DNA of 64,000 nt from Pseudomonas monsensis (lineage in GTDB: Bacteria; Pseudomonadota; Gammaproteobacteria; Pseudomonadales; Pseudomonadaceae): contig NZ_CP077087.1 in assembly GCF_014268495.2 (NCBI RefSeq), positions 4,793,001 to 4,857,000 on the forward strand, read 5' to 3'. Shown here one piece after another: positions 59,381 through 64,000 of the stretch (positions are counted from its first letter, which is position 1; every line of letters starts with the position of its first letter). Under the pieces are notes generated by a model. That model was given only the letters and a program-made list of their open reading frames with translations, searched no databases and had not been told where the DNA came from. The position numbers and the translations under genes are program-made.

Positions 59381-61348
59381 TCAAAGCCGAAAGTGCCCAA
59401 CCATCCCCTTAAGCTCACTCCCCAACTGAGCCAGCTCAACACTCGAAGCCGCATTCCCCCGCATCGCCAGCGAAGACTGATCCGCACTTGCCCGAATACT
59501 CGTGACACTGCGGTTGATCTCTTCAGCCACCGAACTCTGCTCCTCGGCCGCCGCCGCAATCTGCTGATTCATCTGCTGAATCAACGACACTGCCGCCGCA
59601 ATGCTGCCCAGCGCACTCTCGGTCTGCAGCGCATCGCTGACCGCCAGCTTCACCAGTTCACCGCTGCTCTGAATCTGTTGCACCGAGGAATGCGCCGCCG
59701 CACGCAACGCACTGACCAGGCGCTCGATTTCCTCGGTCGATTGCTGCGTACGCCGGGCCAATGCGCGAACCTCATCGGCCACCACTGCAAAGCCCCTGCC
59801 CTGCTCCCCGGCCCGGGCCGCCTCAATGGCCGCGTTCAACGCCAGCAGATTGGTCTGCTCGGCGACGCTTTTGATCACCTCGAGCACCGTACCGATGTTC
59901 TGGATCTGCGCACTCAGGCTGTCGATGCTGGAACTGGCCGACGTCGCCGAATCCGCCAACTGCTCGATCCGCGCCATGCTCTGGCGCACCACTTGCTGAC
60001 CGCTCTCAACCTTGTCATCCGCTGTCTGCGCCGCCAACGCCGCTTCTTCGGCATTGCGCGCGACATCATGCACCGTCGCTGTCATCTGGTTCATGGCGGT
60101 GGCGACCTGCTCGGTTTCTTCCTTCTGGCTGCTGACCTCAAGGTTGGTCTGCTCAGTCACCGCCGACAGCGATTGCGCCGAACTCGCCAGTTGCTCGATC
60201 CCCGCCTGCAGACCGCTGACAATCGTGCTCAGCCCGGCGCCCATCTGCTGCATGGCCAGCATCAACTGGCCAATTTCGTCGCGACGGTTGACCTGCACCG
60301 TCGCACTCAGATCACCGGCCGCGATCTGCTGCGCAACCTGAATCACACTGCGCAGCGGCGCAACGATCAACCGGGTAATCACCCACGCGGCAATCAACCC
60401 GACCAGCAACGCCAGCGCCGACGAGCCGATGATCAGCAGCGAGTTTTTCTTCAGTTCGGCCTGCATCGCCGCGTCTTCGGCGACCGACGCTTGATCCACC
60501 CGCTCCACCACTTGTGCGGCACGTTGATGCAATTGCTCGTAGACCGTTTTTTCCTGGGTCAGCAGCCCAGTGTATTCGGCCAGTTTGTCGTTGAAGCCGG
60601 CAATGTGCCCGGAGACTTCGTTGAGCACCGTCAGATAGCCTTCGTCCTTGACCGTCAACTTCAGCGCCTCGGCCTGCGTCTGCGCCTGCGCGGCTTGCTC
60701 GATATTGCCCTTGCCGGCACTGTCGGCATCGCCCTTGCGACTTTGATCCAGACGCACCCGCGCCTCGTTCATCGCTTGCAGCATCAGCATCGATACCTGA
60801 CTGACCTGCCCGGCCTGCTCGATAAACTGCGCGCCGTCCTTGCCCTCGGTGTCTTTCAAGGTATACGCGCCATCATCGGCCAGCCCGGCCTGCAACACAT
60901 CGAGGTTGTTGGCCACGCTGGAGACCGACCAACTGGCCATTTCCAGGGCAAGGTCCTTCGCCTGGGTCAACGAAACGAATTCATCGAACGCCTTGCGATA
61001 AGCCCCCAGCGACTGTTCGACATCCGTCATCACTGTCACGTAGGCCGGCGATTGCGCCTTGAGTTCGTTGGCCTGAGCGACCAGCTCGTCCACCCCCTTG
61101 CGCAAGGCATCAGCGGTTTTCGGATTGCCGCGCAAGGCGTACTCCTGCTCGAGCAGACGCACCTTGAGCAGGCCGCTGTTGAGCGAGGACATCTGTTTGA
61201 GCCCTTCGAAGCGCTGGCTGATGGTTTGCAGGGACCAGACACCGATGGCTGCCACCAAAGCGGTCAGCAGCAAAACCAGCACAAACCCGACACCCAGTTT
61301 TTTCGCCATACCGAGGTTGGCAAAACGTCCTTGCACGGCCGAAATCAT
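59381..61348 (-). CDS. Methyl-accepting chemotaxis protein with HBM-type sensor
   Basis: A 655-residue chemoreceptor. TM1 spans about residues 18-38 and TM2 about 303-325. The roughly 260-residue periplasmic region between them is all-helical and fits the helical bimodular (HBM) class, as in P. putida McpS, which senses TCA-cycle acids. A HAMP domain follows (about 326-378), then a signalling domain with the conserved hairpin NLLALNAAIEAARAGEQGRGFAVVADEVRALARR near residue 500. No C-terminal CheR pentapeptide. The ligand cannot be read from sequence. Single-gene unit. Confidence 0.92.
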   Translation of the reverse strand: MISAVQGRFANLGMAKKLGVGFVLVLLLTALVAAIGVWSLQTISQRFEGLKQMSSLNSGLLKVRLLEQEYALRGNPKTADALRKGVDELVAQANELKAQSPAYVTVMTDVEQSLGAYRKAFDEFVSLTQAKDLALEMASWSVSSVANNLDVLQAGLADDGAYTLKDTEGKDGAQFIEQAGQVSQVSMLMLQAMNEARVRLDQSRKGDADSAGKGNIEQAAQAQTQAEALKLTVKDEGYLTVLNEVSGHIAGFNDKLAEYTGLLTQEKTVYEQLHQRAAQVVERVDQASVAEDAAMQAELKKNSLLIIGSSALALLVGLIAAWVITRLIVAPLRSVIQVAQQIAAGDLSATVQVNRRDEIGQLMLAMQQMGAGLSTIVSGLQAGIEQLASSAQSLSAVTEQTNLEVSSQKEETEQVATAMNQMTATVHDVARNAEEAALAAQTADDKVESGQQVVRQSMARIEQLADSATSASSSIDSLSAQIQNIGTVLEVIKSVAEQTNLLALNAAIEAARAGEQGRGFAVVADEVRALARRTQQSTEEIERLVSALRAAAHSSVQQIQSSGELVKLAVSDALQTESALGSIAAAVSLIQQMNQQIAAAAEEQSSVAEEINRSVTSIRASADQSSLAMRGNAASSVELAQLGSELKGMVGHFRL

Positions 61349-61456
61349 TGCGCGTAGCCCTCTGCCTTAGTCTGTTGACGAAGATTCGCAATGGCCAATC
61401 ACCGGCACAAGTCTCTGGCGTCGGAATAATGGCAAAAAGCTAGGTCCGCGTCGTTT

Positions 61457-62857
61457 TCAGAACACTGGAGGTCGATCCACACCGGTATTGCGGAAAAACT
61501 GCCGGGCGCGTGGATCGCAGGCGAAGGCGATGTTGATCCGATGCCAGTCGCTGGTCTCACCACTGGGACTGAACGCCTCCGGGGCGGCCAGCAACACGCC
61601 GCTGCGTTGCGCCTGCGTTCGTACGCGGACTGGATCGGCCAGCGGCGCACGCGCCCAGATAAACAACCCGCCCGTCGGCTTGCCGAAAACCTGCCAATTG
61701 GCGTCCTCCAGCGCCTGCAGTGCTGCCGCGCGGTCGGCATTCAAGCGCTGACGCTGGCGCTGCACCAGTTTGCGATACGCGCCAGACGCCATCAGGCTGG
61801 CCAGCACCGCCTCGGAGAACCCGCTGCCACCCAGGCCACTGATCATCTTGACCTGGGCCAAGCGCACCAGCAGTTCGCGGTCGGCCAGGACAAATCCGAC
61901 CCGCAGCGAACTGCTCAGAGTCTTGGAAAAGCTGCCCACGTAAATCACCCGCCCCTCATCGTCCAGCGCGGCCAGGCGTGTACCGTTGCCAGTATGCAGA
62001 TCGGCGTAGACATCGTCTTCGATCAAACGCACATCGTAGGTTTTGCTCAATTGCACAAGACGCTGGGCGATGGCCAGTGTCAGGCAACTGCCGGTGGGGT
62101 TGTGGTGGTGGCTGTTGACGAACAAGGCGCGGGGCCGATACTGGCGCAGCAACGCCTCGAGCGCCTCGACATCCGGCCCGCTCGGCGTGCGACGCACTTC
62201 GAGCATGCGCAGCCCATGCAAGCGCAGGAGGTCGAACAACCCTGGATAGCCGGGTGTCTCGACCACCACGCAGTCACCGGCCTTGAACAATGTGCGCACG
62301 ATCAGATCCAGTGCATGACTGGCGCCGTTGGTGCTCATCAGCTGGGTGCTGCGCGCCTCGATATCGAACAGTTTGAGACGTCTGGCGATCTGCTCGCGCA
62401 GCGCCGGAAGGCCCAGTGGCGAGCTGTAGTCGAACAGGCTGGCCATGTCGGTGCGCGCCACTTCACGCAGTGCGTAGCTGAGGTCGTCCGGCTCACGCCA
62501 GCTTTGCGGCAAACCACCGCTTCCAAGCTTCAGGCCACGGGGGCCGCCACACACCGCACCACACCTGGCCTGCTGGCTCTCCAGCAAGCCAGATTCATCC
62601 TCGACACTCAACAGCGATGGCGTTGCAGCGACGATAAACCCCGCGCCCTGACGCGCACTCAGAACCCCCTGCGAGACCAACCGCTCGCACGCCTCGACGA
62701 CACACGACTGGCTCAACAGATTGTCGCGGGCGATTTGCCGCACGGAGGGAAGTCGGGTCGTCGGTGGTACGTCATTTTGCAGGATCCATCCCGTCAATCC
62801 ATCCACAATCTGCTGCACCACCGGCACCATTGCCTGTCGGTCAATTCTCAATTCCAT
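61457..62857 (-). CDS. MocR-type (GntR + aminotransferase) regulator
   Basis: A 466-residue fusion of an N-terminal GntR winged helix (about 1-75, RLPSVRQIARDNLLSQSCVVEACERLVSQGVLSARQGAGF) and a fold-type I PLP aminotransferase domain. The aminotransferase part has SSPLGLPALREQIARRL, NSHHHNPTG, LIEDDVYADL and the PLP Lys in YVGSFSKTLSSSLRVGFV. MocR proteins usually regulate a divergent neighbour rather than act as enzymes. The frame opens at 63016; ATG 62857 (MELRIDRQAMVPVVQQIVDG) matches the family. Its target here is unclear, as the next gene upstream is on the same strand. Confidence 0.87.
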   Translation of the reverse strand: MELRIDRQAMVPVVQQIVDGLTGWILQNDVPPTTRLPSVRQIARDNLLSQSCVVEACERLVSQGVLSARQGAGFIVAATPSLLSVEDESGLLESQQARCGAVCGGPRGLKLGSGGLPQSWREPDDLSYALREVARTDMASLFDYSSPLGLPALREQIARRLKLFDIEARSTQLMSTNGASHALDLIVRTLFKAGDCVVVETPGYPGLFDLLRLHGLRMLEVRRTPSGPDVEALEALLRQYRPRALFVNSHHHNPTGSCLTLAIAQRLVQLSKTYDVRLIEDDVYADLHTGNGTRLAALDDEGRVIYVGSFSKTLSSSLRVGFVLADRELLVRLAQVKMISGLGGSGFSEAVLASLMASGAYRKLVQRQRQRLNADRAAALQALEDANWQVFGKPTGGLFIWARAPLADPVRVRTQAQRSGVLLAAPEAFSPSGETSDWHRINIAFACDPRARQFFRNTGVDRPPVF

Positions 62858-63002
62858 GAGCAAGCAAACTCCTGTCCGTTTTGCTGCCCGCAGTAAATCA
62901 CAGCCGCGGCGCACAGGCTGTGCGACAACGCCGCCAAAAGCCCCCGTTCTAACCCTTTGATACACATTGTTTAGCGGTTTAATGGAACCGATCCGCGCCC
63001 AT

Positions 63003-63032
63003 AAAAAAACCCGCACGCAGGCGGGTTGTTTT
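63003..63032 (-). terminator. Terminator of the SDR gene
   Basis: AACCCGC-ctgc-GTGCGGGTT-type hairpin followed by T7 on the minus strand, 15 bp after the SDR stop. Confidence 0.85.
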
Positions 63033-63046
63033 CTGGCAGGACGGTT

Positions 63047-63808
63047 TCAGAACGCGGTCACGCCGCCGTCCACCGCCAGGGAATGCCCGGTGGTGAACGC
63101 CGCACCGTCGCTGCACAGATAAAGCACGGCACTGGCGATTTCTTCGACCTTGCCGATACGGCCGACCGGATGCATGGCGTTGGCGAATTCGCCTTTCTTC
63201 GGATCCGCCTCATAGGCGCGGCGGAACATGTCGGTGTCGATCACCGCCGGGCACACTGCGTTGACGCGGATTTTCTTTTTCGCGTATTCGATGGCCGCCG
63301 ACTTGGTCAGGCCGATCACCGCGTGTTTCGAGGCTGCGTAGATGCTCATTTTCGGCGCCGCACCGAGGCCGGCCACCGACGCCGTGTTGACGATCGCGCC
63401 GCCGCCCTGAGCCAGCAACAGCGGCAACTGATACTTCATGCACAACCAGACGCCTTTGACGTTGACGCCCATGATCGCGTCGAACTCGTCCATCGAGCCC
63501 TCGGCCAGCTTGCCCTTCTCGATTTCGATACCGGCATTGTTGAAGGCGTAGTCAAGACGACCGTAGGTATTGATCACCTCGTCCATCAGACTTTTCACTT
63601 CGCTTTCAACGGTTACGTTGCAACGTACGAAGGTCGCTTCGCCACCGGCTGTACGAATCAGCGCTACGGTGCCTTCGCCCCCCGCCGTGTCCAGATCGGC
63701 CACCACTACTTTCAGACCTTCGGCGGCGAACGCCTGGGCGGTCGCGCGGCCGATGCCGTTGGCAGCGCCAGTGACCACGGCAACCTGACCGGAAAACGTC
63801 ATGCTCAT
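63047..63808 (-). CDS. SDR-family oxidoreductase
   Basis: A 253-residue classical short-chain dehydrogenase. The cofactor motif TGAANGIGRA begins near residue 13 and an Asp after the second strand (VVVADLD) points to NAD. NNAGIEIEKG is near 90, the catalytic Ser in VNTASVAG, and Tyr-x3-Lys in YAASKHA near residue 157. The C-terminal TTGHSLAVDGGVTAF is typical. Substrate not known. ATG 63808 has GAGGA 8 bp upstream; a second ATG is two codons later. Monocistronic. Confidence 0.9.
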   Translation of the reverse strand: MSMTFSGQVAVVTGAANGIGRATAQAFAAEGLKVVVADLDTAGGEGTVALIRTAGGEATFVRCNVTVESEVKSLMDEVINTYGRLDYAFNNAGIEIEKGKLAEGSMDEFDAIMGVNVKGVWLCMKYQLPLLLAQGGGAIVNTASVAGLGAAPKMSIYAASKHAVIGLTKSAAIEYAKKKIRVNAVCPAVIDTDMFRRAYEADPKKGEFANAMHPVGRIGKVEEIASAVLYLCSDGAAFTTGHSLAVDGGVTAF

Positions 63809-63946
63809 TGTTATGTCCTCGAAGGGATTGGATGCAGAGGGTGTGCAGACTTGCAGCATAGCCACCGGGGGCTGTCGGGCGTCAGCACTATCAAACGGCT
63901 GTTTAGGTGCCCATGCGTCACAGTGATAAACCTGTGCGGGTGACTA

Positions 63947-64000
63947 TCACTGCACTGGATCGACCAGCATTCGCCCCGGCAGCCAACCTTGCGACATCGT
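63947..64000 (-). CDS. Possible C-terminal end of a gene entering from the right edge
   Basis: A minus-strand frame of 17 codons (TMSQGWLPGRMLVDPVQ) runs from the right edge to a TGA at 63947-63949, 139 bp before the SDR start. The short length gives little support; it could be non-coding. Confidence 0.25.
   Translation of the reverse strand, partial: TMSQGWLPGRMLVDPVQ

Noticed and set aside
59138..61357. A 739-codon frame opposite the chemoreceptor
   Set aside because: Antisense shadow, Arg/His/Leu-rich, and the chemoreceptor has clear membrane, HAMP and signalling domains on the other strand.

Overview
The window is a stretch of chromosome from a fluorescent Pseudomonas, most likely of the P. 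fluorescens group. The evidence is the gene order of the long leftward fatty-acid/RNase E/lipid A block, which follows the order I remember from P. aeruginosa (tetR, rgsA, tatD, pilZ, holB, tmk, mltG, pabC, fabF, acpP, fabG, fabD, plsX, rpmF, yceD, maf, sppA, rluC, rne, murB, ptpA, kdsB, lpxK, exbD, exbB, comEC), together with several families of REP/REPIN palindromes in the gaps and high-GC, Pseudomonas-like codon use. Most genes run leftward (minus strand). No phage, plasmid, IS transposase or CRISPR array was seen.

Region 1 (1-12.5 kb) is accessory catabolism. A gntR / ADP-ribosylglycohydrolase / NCS1 permease / PfkB kinase set (304-4622) resembles the uncharacterised E. coli yegTUVW set with a different transporter. 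A 543-bp array of three miniature-element-like repeats (4701-5243) separates it from an L-arabinose-type oxidative module: araFGH ABC transporter, an SDR sugar dehydrogenase, an SMP-30 lactonase and a FadR-type regulator. The SDR has its own promoter and an about 200-nt leader with a small upstream ORF, an intrinsic terminator and a long-range stem covering its ribosome binding site. This is a candidate attenuator that I cannot match to a known class.

Region 2 (12-29 kb) is core. A DUF1285 protein, a lipoprotein, moaA (with a 12-bp-arm palindrome in its leader), a TetR regulator and the sRNA RgsA lead into one long leftward operon, yceD-rpmF-plsX-fabD-fabG-acpP-fabF-pabC-mltG-tmk-holB-pilZ-tatD. 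maf points the other way; sppA, a Gph-like phosphatase and rluC follow on the left strand.

Region 3 (29-45 kb) has rne with an about 635-nt leader, then a molybdenum hydroxylase module (2Fe-2S subunit, Mo subunit, XdhC, MocA) inserted between rne and murB compared with P. aeruginosa. After it come murB-ptpA-kdsB-trm112-like-lpxK-exbD-exbB, which combine peptidoglycan, KDO and lipid A supply with a proton-driven motor, then comEC and a DUF2062 protein.

Region 4 (45-64 kb) is mixed: an ABC-2 exporter, a GST, a transglutaminase-like protein, fadE, and a small cluster of LysR regulator / AlaX editing protein / 2-oxoglutarate oxygenase / LysE exporter that may hydroxylate and export an amino acid. 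Then come a MATE pump, three tandem tRNA-Gly(GCC)-tRNA-Glu(TTC) pairs under a stringent-type promoter, a membrane-anchored conserved protein, an HBM-type chemoreceptor, a MocR-type regulator and an SDR.
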